Positions 1-7,235 of a stretch of 9,739 bases of DNA are shown here, piece by piece. Below the pieces are notes generated by a model that was not told the DNA's origin, did not search any database, and worked only from the letters and a program-made list of their open reading frames with translations. Source of the stretch: an uncultured Bacilli bacterium (GTDB lineage: Bacteria; Bacillota_I; Bacilli_A; RFN20; CAG-288). Position 1 is the first letter of the stretch; the number at the start of each line of letters is the position of its first letter. A program made the position numbers and the translations under genes. The DNA lies in contig CAKUXT010000069.1 of NCBI GenBank assembly GCA_934700375.1, positions 1 to 9,739 on the forward strand, read 5' to 3'.

Positions 1-22
1 TATATTATACAATAATTTCAAC

Positions 23-61
23 AAAAAAAGGAAATGCCTTAATCAACAACATTTCCCCTTT
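23..61 (-). terminator. Terminator-like hairpin on the minus strand
   Basis: The arms GGAAATG (30-36) and CATTTCC (50-56) are perfectly complementary around a 13-base loop. Read on the minus strand, the second arm is followed directly by seven T's (29-23), the layout of an intrinsic terminator. No minus-strand gene is visible between here and the start of the Sel1-repeat gene at 147. It may therefore end an antisense transcript, or be a chance hairpin. Read on the + strand it lacks a clean T-run. Confidence 0.35.
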
Positions 62-62
62 C

Positions 63-89
63 TTGCGATTGCCTTAGCAAATGTACAAT
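63..89 (+). promoter_or_regulatory. Possible promoter of the Sel1-repeat gene
   Basis: TTGCGA (63-68) and TACAAT (84-89) resemble -35 and -10 hexamers, but the 15-base spacer is shorter than the usual 17. It lies about 58 bases before the start codon at 147 and is the best candidate in the upstream stretch. AT-rich sequence produces such matches often, so this is weak. Confidence 0.25.
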
Positions 90-146
90 AATTAGTTTAT
101 TTTATTTTCAAATACTAATAAATCAGATCAGCGGAGGAACATCACA

Positions 147-3100
147 ATGAAAAGAACTAAGGAAGAAAAGATTGAACGGAAGGAAACACTTAAAACAATA
201 AAAACAAGACTGAAAGATGCCAAAAAAGGTGACAGTTTCGGGTATTATGTTGCCGGTTTGAATTGTTTTCAACTAAGGGATAATAAGTATCTAAAAAAAT
301 CTTTGGCACTCTATAAAAAAGGAGCCGAATTAAACGAACCTCATTGTTTGACAAAATTAGGTGACATCTATAGCAGCGGCTATGGTTATCATGGATTAGT
401 GACAATCGATAAAAAAGCTGCAGCTGATTACTATTCTCAAGCACGATCATTCGGCCATGGCGGAGCGAGTTATCGTTTAGGACAAATTGCTGAAAACGAA
501 GGAAACTATGAGTCAGCTTTTAATTTATATAAAGAAGCAAATAGCAGAGGGTATTCTGAAGCCGCAAAAGAATATAAGAATTGCTATCAGAACATGATTT
601 CACATAAGACGAAGTATCCAAACTCGAAGTATTGGTTAAAATGGATGGCCTTCGGTATTTTAAGCAAAGATCTGGATTGCATGAAAGAAGGGGCTAAGTT
701 ATATGAAAGCGGAAATGAAATCTTGAAAATCAAAAAAGATATGAAGAAAGCTTTTTCGATTCGTAAAGAATTAGCAGATAATAACGATTATGAAAGCATG
801 ATATGGTTGGCTGATTATTACGAAAAAGAAAAAGATTATACTAATGCCTTCACCTATTATGCAAGATCCGAGAATATCAAAGAAAACGGATATGTTCTAG
901 GAAAAATTGGAGACTATTATTTTAGAGGCCGCGCGATCAGTATTAATTACAATAGAGCAATTTCATATTTTGAAAGAGGAACCGCATTAAAGGATCCTTT
1001 AAGTATTTTTGGGCTCGGAAAATGTTATTACTATGGTTATGGGGATGAGCAGAATTACGCAAAAGCAATAGAATGTTTCAAAACGGCTATCACTTATAAT
1101 TATCCTAGCGCCTATTTATATTTAGGCATGTGCTATTATAACGAGTTTGGAGTAGAAAAGAATTATGAAGAGGCATTATCATACTTTTTAAAGGCTGCTA
1201 GTCTTGATGTGATTGAATCCTACAATTTAGCTGGCGATTGTTTCTATTTTGGGTATGGGACAGAGATAAATTATGAAAAAGCTTTGGAATTATATTTAAA
1301 AGCAGTTGAAAACGGCCAAAAAGCATGTGACTTCAGAATTGCGTATTGTTATTCAGAAAAAAACACAAAAGCCGGTTATAAGAAAGCTGTCGAATGGAAT
1401 TTAAAAGCTATAGAAGGTCCTGATAAGGGAATAGCATATAACAATTTAGGTCGCATTTACGAGAACGGCAACATAGGCAAACCAGATTACAAAAAGGCGT
1501 ATCACTATTATAATGAAGCATATAAACTTGGAGTAGGAATGGCCGGTTATAATTTAGGATGTCTTTATTACCATGGCTATGAAGTAGAAAAAGATATAAA
1601 AGAGGCAATCAAATATTTTGAAGAAGCCTCTAACAAAAATATTTTAAAGGCAAAAAAAGCATTAGTAGGCATTTATCAAAGCAAAGAATTCCACGATGAA
1701 AAGAAATTAGTAGCATTAAACGAAGAACTCGTTACTTTAAATGACGCAAATGCAATGTATTCAATGGGGTGGAATCATCTAGAAAAGAATGAAATCGAAA
1801 AAGGTCTGGACTTATTGAAAAGGTCTGCGGAACTAGGAAATACCAATGCCATGGTCAGTCTTGGCTCTTTCTACGCAAATAAAGAATATGGTTTAGATGA
1901 TTTAGAAAAGGGAAGAGACTTATTTTCAAATGCCGCTAAAAACGGTAATTCAATTGCCAAATTAGACTTAGGTATTCTTTATAAAAAAGAAAGAAAATAC
2001 AATTTGGCAATCAAAATGTTGACCGATAATGATTTAACTGAAAACGGTCAGGCTTTGTATTTATTAGGTGACATTTACGAACAAGGATTAGGCGTATCTT
2101 ATGATTTAAAGAAAGCTTACGAATACTATGTTCAATCGTCAAAAGCAAATTACGCATATGCTGATTATAAACTTGGTTTATTCTACCAAAATGGATTTTG
2201 TGTTCCAAACAACATCGATCTGGCCAGCAAATACTATATTAAAGCTGCAGAATCAGGAATAAACGATGCTTACTATAATCTAGGTTGTATATATATTGAT
2301 AGCAAAGATTTGAAAAAAGCATTTGATTGTTTCAAGGCAGGAGCAATGAAGAATGATCCACCATGTATGTATAAGTTAGGACTTATGTATCATAATGGGG
2401 AAGGAACAAAAGCCTCTGATGTCAAAGCTAAAGAGTGGTGCACAAAAGCAAGTAAAGCAAATGATGGTTTTGTCGAATATTTGATTGGCTTAACATATTA
2501 TAAAGGAGAAGATACAGAAAAGAACGACGAACTCGCTTATGACTGGTTTAGAAAAGCAGTCAGGAATAATAATACTAACGCTTCATTTTACTTAGGCTAT
2601 TTTTACGAGAAAGGTATATATGTCAGCAAAAATATCAGAAAGGCAATCGATTATTATCAAAAAAGCACTGATAGTGCCGCCTGCTTCAATCTAAGCTTGA
2701 TATATTCCGAAGAAGGTCAATACAAAGATGAAAAAAAGGCTTTCGACTATGCTTTGAAAGCATACAATTTTGGGGGCATAAGTGCATCATATAATTTAGG
2801 TTTATATTACGAAAATGGCGATGGCGTTGATAAAGACTTAAAAAAAGCATTTGCCTTCTATAATAGTGGCGCAACACGAGGAAATGCTGATTGCCAAAAG
2901 AGACTAGCTGATTTCTACTATGATGGCATTGGTATAGAAAAGAACTATAGCGAAGCATATAAATGGTATCAAAAAGCATATGAGAGCGGAGTGCAAGGTG
3001 TCCTCTACGATATTGGATGGTGCTTATATAATGGTCAAGGAACATCCATTAAATATGAAGAGGCTTTTAAATGCTTTGAAAAAGGATCTGAGCTTGGAGA

Positions 3101-3293
3101 TGACAGATGTACATTTCGATTGGCCGTCTGTTATTTTACCGGCAATGGAACGCAAACGGATTATAAAAAGGCATTTGAAATATTTAACAAGTTTATAGAT
3201 ACTGACAACGACACTTTATATTATTTAGGTAAAATGTATTATTATGGTTTCGGGGTAGAGAAGGACACAAAAAAGGAAAAGAATTATTATTAA
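147..3293 (+). CDS. Giant Sel1-like repeat protein, N-terminal 1048 residues (frameshifted)
   Basis: This is a cytoplasmic all-helical Sel1-like repeat solenoid, a TPR-related fold that usually serves as a protein-interaction scaffold. After a Lys/Arg/Glu-rich N-terminal helix (about 1-35) I count about 28 repeats of 30-38 residues with the typical LGxxYxxGxGVxxDxxKAxxYYxKAAxxG pattern. Clear copies are at YLGMCYYNEFGVEKNYEEAL, NLGLYYENGDGVDKDLKKAF and LADFYYDGIGIEKNYSEAY. There is no signal peptide or membrane segment. The start is supported by GGAGGA at 133-138, eight bases before ATG. The frame ends inside repeat 28, between its two helices, five codons after an in-phase A AAA AAG. The rest of that repeat and about four more continue in the -1 frame, giving 1225 residues if joined (1043 + 182). 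The binding partner cannot be told from sequence. Confidence 0.93.
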   Translation: MKRTKEEKIERKETLKTIKTRLKDAKKGDSFGYYVAGLNCFQLRDNKYLKKSLALYKKGAELNEPHCLTKLGDIYSSGYGYHGLVTIDKKAAADYYSQARSFGHGGASYRLGQIAENEGNYESAFNLYKEANSRGYSEAAKEYKNCYQNMISHKTKYPNSKYWLKWMAFGILSKDLDCMKEGAKLYESGNEILKIKKDMKKAFSIRKELADNNDYESMIWLADYYEKEKDYTNAFTYYARSENIKENGYVLGKIGDYYFRGRAISINYNRAISYFERGTALKDPLSIFGLGKCYYYGYGDEQNYAKAIECFKTAITYNYPSAYLYLGMCYYNEFGVEKNYEEALSYFLKAASLDVIESYNLAGDCFYFGYGTEINYEKALELYLKAVENGQKACDFRIAYCYSEKNTKAGYKKAVEWNLKAIEGPDKGIAYNNLGRIYENGNIGKPDYKKAYHYYNEAYKLGVGMAGYNLGCLYYHGYEVEKDIKEAIKYFEEASNKNILKAKKALVGIYQSKEFHDEKKLVALNEELVTLNDANAMYSMGWNHLEKNEIEKGLDLLKRSAELGNTNAMVSLGSFYANKEYGLDDLEKGRDLFSNAAKNGNSIAKLDLGILYKKERKYNLAIKMLTDNDLTENGQALYLLGDIYEQGLGVSYDLKKAYEYYVQSSKANYAYADYKLGLFYQNGFCVPNNIDLASKYYIKAAESGINDAYYNLGCIYIDSKDLKKAFDCFKAGAMKNDPPCMYKLGLMYHNGEGTKASDVKAKEWCTKASKANDGFVEYLIGLTYYKGEDTEKNDELAYDWFRKAVRNNNTNASFYLGYFYEKGIYVSKNIRKAIDYYQKSTDSAACFNLSLIYSEEGQYKDEKKAFDYALKAYNFGGISASYNLGLYYENGDGVDKDLKKAFAFYNSGATRGNADCQKRLADFYYDGIGIEKNYSEAYKWYQKAYESGVQGVLYDIGWCLYNGQGTSIKYEEAFKCFEKGSELGDDRCTFRLAVCYFTGNGTQTDYKKAFEIFNKFIDTDNDTLYYLGKMYYYGFGVEKDTKKEKNYY
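3269..3275 (+). other. In-phase A AAA AAG heptamer at the Sel1-gene frameshift
   Basis: The zero-frame codons are ACA AAA AAG GAA. This places A AAA AAG in exactly the phase used for -1 slippage in dnaX and many IS elements. A -1 slip makes the next codon begin at 3275 and enters the downstream frame as GKELLLKLAKLDDID. The SD-like GAGAAGGA lies at 3258-3265, closer than the spacing known to stimulate -1 shifting. I see no strong stem 5-9 bases downstream. Loss of one A from an A7 run would produce the same sequence. Confidence 0.55.
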
Positions 3294-3295
3294 AA

Positions 3296-3823
3296 TTGGC
3301 AAAACTGGATGATATTGATTCAATCAAAGCTTTAATCGAAATATACAATGCCGAAAATGCTCTTTCTGATGTATTCCATTGGAATTCTGTATTGGCCAAA
3401 AAATTTGATCCTGAAGGAACTTTTTACACTGGCATTTGCTATGAATTCGGTTATGGAGTAGCACCAAACGCATCAGAAGCTCTATATTATTATAAAAAAG
3501 CTCTAGATCGAGGGTATCATGAAGCTTATTCTCGTCTCGGAGACATATATTTAAACGGCGAACTTGGTGAACGCATAGATGAGCAACGTGCATTTGATCT
3601 CTATTTTAGAGGCGCGTTAATTGATGATCCTTATAGCTGTTATTGTTTGGCTTTTTGCTACGATTACTATAAAGGCACAACTCCAAATCCTAGTCAGGCA
3701 ATTTATTATTATGAAAAATTCCTTAGATTCAAAAATCTTGATGAACGTTTCGAGAAAACAATTGATGAGGCATCAGATCGACTGCATTACCTTAAAGCAT
3801 TACAAGGCATAAATGGAGATTAA
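3296..3823 (+). CDS. C-terminal part of the Sel1-repeat protein in the -1 frame
   Basis: Four further Sel1-type repeats occur here (for example GICYEFGYGVAPNASEALYY and LGDIYLNGELGE), with the same style and length as those in the 1048-residue frame. The frame is open back to the A AAA AAG at 3269-3275. The residues between, GKELLLKLAK, supply the missing second helix of repeat 28, so this was almost certainly one protein with the upstream frame. The only start near its beginning is TTG at 3296. The nearest SD-like sequence, AGGA at 3274-3277, is 18 bases away, too far for normal initiation. Independent translation is therefore unlikely. The product is either the tail made by a -1 shift or a disconnected remnant. 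The TAA at 3821-3823 is five bases from the frameshift-corrected end of the opposing gene. Confidence 0.75.
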   Translation: MAKLDDIDSIKALIEIYNAENALSDVFHWNSVLAKKFDPEGTFYTGICYEFGYGVAPNASEALYYYKKALDRGYHEAYSRLGDIYLNGELGERIDEQRAFDLYFRGALIDDPYSCYCLAFCYDYYKGTTPNPSQAIYYYEKFLRFKNLDERFEKTIDEASDRLHYLKALQGINGD

Positions 3824-3836
3824 AAAACTTAATATC

Positions 3837-3865
3837 GATTGATTTTCACATTTTTGAAATCAATC
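3837..3865 (-). terminator. Inverted repeat at the end of the LRR operon
   Basis: GATTGATTT (3837-3845) pairs with AAATCAATC (3857-3865) as a nine-base perfect stem with an 11-base loop, inside the frameshifted tail of the zinc-ribbon gene. On the minus strand a run of six T's follows at 3827-3822, but nine bases separate stem and T-run. It is thus an imperfect terminator. The same right arm can instead pair with 3871-3878 for + strand termination. Confidence 0.3.
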
Positions 3866-3887
3866 TTGGAGTTGATTTTTGTTTTTA
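3857..3887 (+). terminator. Probable intrinsic terminator of the Sel1-repeat gene
   Basis: AAATCAAT (3857-3864) pairs with GTTGATTT (3871-3878) with a six-base loop, allowing one G-U pair. The T-rich tract TTGTTTTTA follows (3879-3887). It lies about 33 bases after the stop at 3823 and overlaps the end of the convergent gene. The stem is AT-rich and so weak. Confidence 0.4.
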
Positions 3888-4517
3888 TTGGAACATATAT
3901 TTCTTCAATAAATGGATTGTCTGCAAAAATATTATTGTCAATGTGCATGACAGATTCTGGGACATAATATACTTTGTCTTTTTTCCGTTAGGATAACAAA
4001 CGATCTCTTCTGTCTTTTGATTGATTAAAACATTGTCATAGCTTTTATATGTTGGATTTTTGTTGTCAACATAGATGTAGCGTAGCGATTTAGGACTCAA
4101 TAATATATTATTTGTTATCACATTTACGGAATCACTGATAATTAACACTTCCAAACACGATTCATCAAGTGCTTTTGAATCAATCATATCGCAATCAACA
4201 ATCAATGATTTGACATATAACTTAGAAGATAGAAGTCCTTCAGCTAAATATGTTTTTCTAGATGAATGGTGATATGAAACATACACCAATCCTCTTTTTG
4301 GCATGTCAATGTCTTCAATATAAGAATATTCTCCACCAGAAATAATCAAGTCAGCCTTAGGATAATCAATCGCGCCTAAATAAACGCTCTTAGTATATTT
4401 GAAAAGCGTAAACAAAAGCTTTTCTTCTGAATCATCAAATTCATCAAATTGAAAGCCGCATTCACAATGAGAGGGCAACTCTATATATTCTTTTAAACAA
4501 ATCGGGCATTGTTTCAT
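3885..4517 (-). CDS. Zinc-ribbon BspA-like leucine-rich repeat protein (frameshifted)
   Basis: The N-terminus has a small zinc ribbon (C4, C7, C18, C20; CPIC then CEC). A mixed segment follows, then BspA/LRR_5-type repeats from about residue 120 (LEVLIISDSV, LRYIYVDNKNPTYKSYDNVL, YPNGKK). The NPTYKSYDNVL...YPNGKK stretch is the characteristic insertion of these repeats. There is no signal peptide or membrane helix, so it is probably cytoplasmic and may mediate protein contacts. The start has AGGAAG (4526-4531) eight bases upstream. It begins 21 bases after the LRR lipoprotein stop on the same strand, so the two are probably co-transcribed. From residue 181 to the zero-frame TAA (30 residues, TKYIMSQNL...) the sequence no longer looks like an LRR. 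The true repeat continues in the -1 frame to 3829. The molecular role is unknown. Confidence 0.82.
   Translation of the reverse strand: MKQCPICLKEYIELPSHCECGFQFDEFDDSEEKLLFTLFKYTKSVYLGAIDYPKADLIISGGEYSYIEDIDMPKRGLVYVSYHHSSRKTYLAEGLLSSKLYVKSLIVDCDMIDSKALDESCLEVLIISDSVNVITNNILLSPKSLRYIYVDNKNPTYKSYDNVLINQKTEEIVCYPNGKKTKYIMSQNLSCTLTIIFLQTIHLLKKYMFQ
3978..3984 (-). other. In-phase A AAA AAG heptamer at the LRR-gene frameshift
   Basis: On the minus strand the codons are GGA AAA AAG ACA, again A AAA AAG in the phase for -1 slippage. After a slip the next codon is GAC at 3978-3976, and the BspA repeat resumes. No SD-like stimulator lies close upstream. The nearest downstream hairpin (TGTCA/TGACA) is about 25 bases away and small. 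Loss of one A from an A7 run explains it equally well. Confidence 0.55.
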
Positions 4518-4538
4518 AACATTTTCTTCCTGTTTGAC

Positions 4539-7181
4539 TTAAATCTTTACTGTGGGCTTTCCATCCACACCATCGCTGCTTGACAATCCGCCTGATCCTT
4601 GAACGCCTTTGACTCCGCCTTTAATTGTAGAATCGCTTGAAAAATCTAAGATTTCACCAGAGTAGTTAATGCCATTGCCACCATTGCCGCCTTTTCCATT
4701 TTTCACTCCGGCGCTGAAACCAAGCACACCATCATTTTTCGAATCTCCGCCTTTTCCACCTGCACCGCCGATGATACTTATATTTTTTCCTTCAAGTCTT
4801 AGATTATGGCAACGAATGGCACATGCTCCATTACCGCCACAAAGACCTGCCCAAGCTTCAGAACTATTGCCTTTGTTATCTTCTAATTTATTTGCTCCAT
4901 TGCCGCCTCTTCCACCAACAAGTGAAATTGTAGAATCGTTTTTGGAGTTAATAGTCAAGTCATATCCTTCAAAAGCAGAAGTGGCTTCAGTGAATTCAGG
5001 AACATCTATTGTATCCTTACTGCTTCCTTTGCGGCACACCTTTCCGATAGCACCTACTAAAGCATTAGAACCATCGCAAGAGTTGATTATGACTTTGCTT
5101 CCAACATATGCTTTAATCACCGGGCCTGTTTCAAGTCCGACTTCATTGTTAAAAGAGCATAAATCAAACGTGAATGAACCTCTTTTTCTATCTAGAATAT
5201 TAAAATTGATATTGTACCTGTTGAATTCATTGCCGTAAATTGACAGTTTATACAAAGTTAGATCAATGTCAATTTTTCTGTTGACCAAAGAGGCATCTTG
5301 GCTTTCGTTCACAAGTGACAAAATAATTTCTTGACAACCATTATTCTCAGTCAAAACGACAGATCCTTTGTTTTGACTAAAAGCGTCTTTTAATTCTTCA
5401 AAAGAGAAGAAGACATTCGCTTCATAGTTGCTGATTGTATCTTTATCAGCATAGTCTTCGTTTAAGAATCTTACTTTCATGCCTCTATTTGTCAGGCTGC
5501 AAATGTAATCGAAACTCTCCTTATTGATAAAACTGAATGCGCCGCGGATCGAAAGCGAATTCAATGTGGAGATGCTTTCTATTTCTTTTACAAACAGATC
5601 ATTATTTAAATTGAAACAATCATCAATGATCAATGAGTCAATTTTCAATGACACAATGCTATTTAAAGAGGAAAGGTTATATGAATTTGTCAAATCTAAA
5701 TGTTTTAACTTGCTGAATGATGACAAGTCAGGAATAGACATGAAAGCGTTGCCCCCAATCAGTAAGCTGCTTAAATTAGAAATTTTCGTTCCGTCTAATG
5801 CGTTATTATAATTTTCTGCATCAAGATCGTTATTTGAAATATCAAGCGTTTCTAAATTATTAAGATTGTTTAAAGAGGAAAGAATTTTTGTATTAAGTCT
5901 GCATTTTTTCAAAATCAAAGTTCTTAAATTCGATAAATTACTTATTTTTGTAATTGTCGGATTTGTGCCGCTTATATCCAAATATGACAGTTTGCTTAAA
6001 TACCTTAATGAAATAATATCGCTGAACGGAATGTTGCAATTGCCAACACCTAATTCTTTTAAGTTTTCTAATCCGCTTAACCTATCTTTGAACACTGTCA
6101 GTTTATTATTATTCAAAAACAGTGATTCCAATCCATATGAAGTGGAAACATCGCTAATATCTGTAATTTCATTGTTTGACAAATTCAGATACTTGATTTT
6201 CTTCATAAACTTTATTTTGGAAATATCGTTTATCTCATTATTCGATGCATCCAAATATTGCAGATCCTGGTTGTCGACAATTTGATTGAAATTTTGAATT
6301 TTATTGTTTGAAATATCTACTTTTTTAAGCTTAACGCATGAAGATAACCAACTCACATCTGATAAGTCATTATTCGAAATATCGATTTCTTCTAGTTCAG
6401 TCAAATATCTTAAACCGACTGTGCATTCTATATCATTTTTCAATTCATCTTTAAGCGATAGCTTTTTAACCCAAGAAAGCATCTCGTTTGTCACTTTTGA
6501 AGATTGTGACTCGATTACTTTTAGATTTATCAATTCATTTTTTATATTTGTCGACAAAATCGAATGTCCGACAGAAAAATACATGCTTTTGATTTCAGTA
6601 TTATTCTTTAACAAAGACAGCTTTGCACTATCCATGCCAATGACTTCGAGTTTGCCGGAGTCATTCAATTTAAGAACACCATCCGCTCCTTTAATGCTAT
6701 ATTCTGATGCGCTATATTTGTTTAAACCAATATCGTATATTCCACCTAACCTTAATCCACCGGTCTCATTTAGGACCGTCTCTAGATTGGCGGAAATATT
6801 ACTCTCATCGACATTGACTGTTAAATCAATGCTGGATGATAAATTATCAGGAAAACTTGCATTTACAGTATAGTTGCCAGCTTCAGTGATTGTCACCAAC
6901 CATTTATAGTCAGTAATATTTTCTCCAGAATTGATTTGTACAATTTCGTACGAGTCAATGCTGCATGTAAATGACAAATCGAAAATATCATGATTTTTCA
7001 AATTTGATTTTGAGTCTATGGTCAAATAAAATTCCGCATTTCCATCTTTCAGCATTTTTTCATTTTTATCTGCTAATAGGGTGAAATGATCTGTCTCCAC
7101 TGTATCTGAAGCGTTATTAAAATTACATCCTGAAAGAGCTAATAAAAATAATAATGATAGTTTTTTATAATTGTTCTTCAT
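4539..7181 (-). CDS. LRR lipoprotein with glycine-rich C-terminal domain
   Basis: This is a lipid-anchored surface protein of 880 residues. A lipoprotein signal ends in the lipobox LSGC with the modified cysteine at 19. An Ig-like beta region (about 30-125) and a second beta-rich region (about 130-205) follow. Leucine-rich repeats run from about 230 to 550 with the LxxLDISNNxIxDIS pattern of internalin-type LRRs (EEIDISNNDLSDVS, KKVDISNNKI, KYLNLSNNEITDIS). After a linker comes a glycine-rich beta region (about 640-880) with GGRGGNGAN, GGAGGKGG and GKGGNGGNG. There is no sortase motif, so anchoring is by lipid only. The mature part holds 14 further cysteines, many for an exported protein. The start is fixed by AAAGAGGGG at 7188-7196. 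It leads an operon with the zinc-ribbon LRR gene. A ligand- or host-binding role is typical of the family, but no target can be named. Confidence 0.92.
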   Translation of the reverse strand: MKNNYKKLSLLFLLALSGCNFNNASDTVETDHFTLLADKNEKMLKDGNAEFYLTIDSKSNLKNHDIFDLSFTCSIDSYEIVQINSGENITDYKWLVTITEAGNYTVNASFPDNLSSSIDLTVNVDESNISANLETVLNETGGLRLGGIYDIGLNKYSASEYSIKGADGVLKLNDSGKLEVIGMDSAKLSLLKNNTEIKSMYFSVGHSILSTNIKNELINLKVIESQSSKVTNEMLSWVKKLSLKDELKNDIECTVGLRYLTELEEIDISNNDLSDVSWLSSCVKLKKVDISNNKIQNFNQIVDNQDLQYLDASNNEINDISKIKFMKKIKYLNLSNNEITDISDVSTSYGLESLFLNNNKLTVFKDRLSGLENLKELGVGNCNIPFSDIISLRYLSKLSYLDISGTNPTITKISNLSNLRTLILKKCRLNTKILSSLNNLNNLETLDISNNDLDAENYNNALDGTKISNLSSLLIGGNAFMSIPDLSSFSKLKHLDLTNSYNLSSLNSIVSLKIDSLIIDDCFNLNNDLFVKEIESISTLNSLSIRGAFSFINKESFDYICSLTNRGMKVRFLNEDYADKDTISNYEANVFFSFEELKDAFSQNKGSVVLTENNGCQEIILSLVNESQDASLVNRKIDIDLTLYKLSIYGNEFNRYNINFNILDRKRGSFTFDLCSFNNEVGLETGPVIKAYVGSKVIINSCDGSNALVGAIGKVCRKGSSKDTIDVPEFTEATSAFEGYDLTINSKNDSTISLVGGRGGNGANKLEDNKGNSSEAWAGLCGGNGACAIRCHNLRLEGKNISIIGGAGGKGGDSKNDGVLGFSAGVKNGKGGNGGNGINYSGEILDFSSDSTIKGGVKGVQGSGGLSSSDGVDGKPTVKI

Positions 7182-7218
7182 GTTGTTCCCCTCTTTCTAT
7201 TCATATCCGCGTAGAATT

Positions 7219-7235
7219 ATTGATTTGAAATCAAT
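7219..7235. promoter_or_regulatory. 17-base palindrome in the LRR leader
   Basis: ATTGATTT, one G, then AAATCAAT form perfect eight-base arms about a single central base, a shape typical of a dimeric repressor site. It lies about 40 bases before the LRR lipoprotein start and well downstream of the proposed promoter. It could act as a roadblock operator, or simply be one arm of the leader RNA structure. The half-sites resemble FNR's TTGAT/ATCAA, but the spacing is five rather than four. Confidence 0.35.

Larger units (their letters stand above)
3829..3978 (-). pseudogene. Frameshifted C-terminal 49 codons of the zinc-ribbon LRR gene
   Basis: Read in the -1 frame after the A AAA AAG at 3984-3978, the minus strand encodes DKVYYVPESVMHIDNNIF followed by ADNPFIEEIYVP. 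This matches the BspA-type LRR pattern (VPxSVxxIxxxxFxxNxxIxxIxVP), directly continuing the preceding repeat that ends NGKK. The zero frame gives non-repeat sequence instead. The shifted frame ends in TAA at 3829-3831, for a joined product of 229 residues (180 + 49). The stretch is either reached by programmed or transcriptional slippage, or was lost by one missing A. Confidence 0.7.

Noticed and set aside
2732..2738. Another in-phase A AAA AAG within the Sel1-repeat gene as a frameshift site
   Set aside because: The zero frame continues with good Sel1 repeats, while the -1 frame soon ends in a stop. Nothing suggests that slippage is used there.
3193..3593. Minus-strand frames over the Sel1 frameshift region
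   Set aside because: They lack ribosome sites and recognisable domains. They are shadows of the repeat-coding strand.
4669..5238. A 189-codon proline-rich frame on the + strand
   Set aside because: It is the mirror of the glycine-rich domain of the LRR lipoprotein (glycine codons read as proline on the other strand) and has no ribosome site.
7219..7235. FNR-type site (TTGAT-N4-ATCAA)
   Set aside because: The spacing here is five bases, not four, and the position downstream of the promoter does not suit activation.
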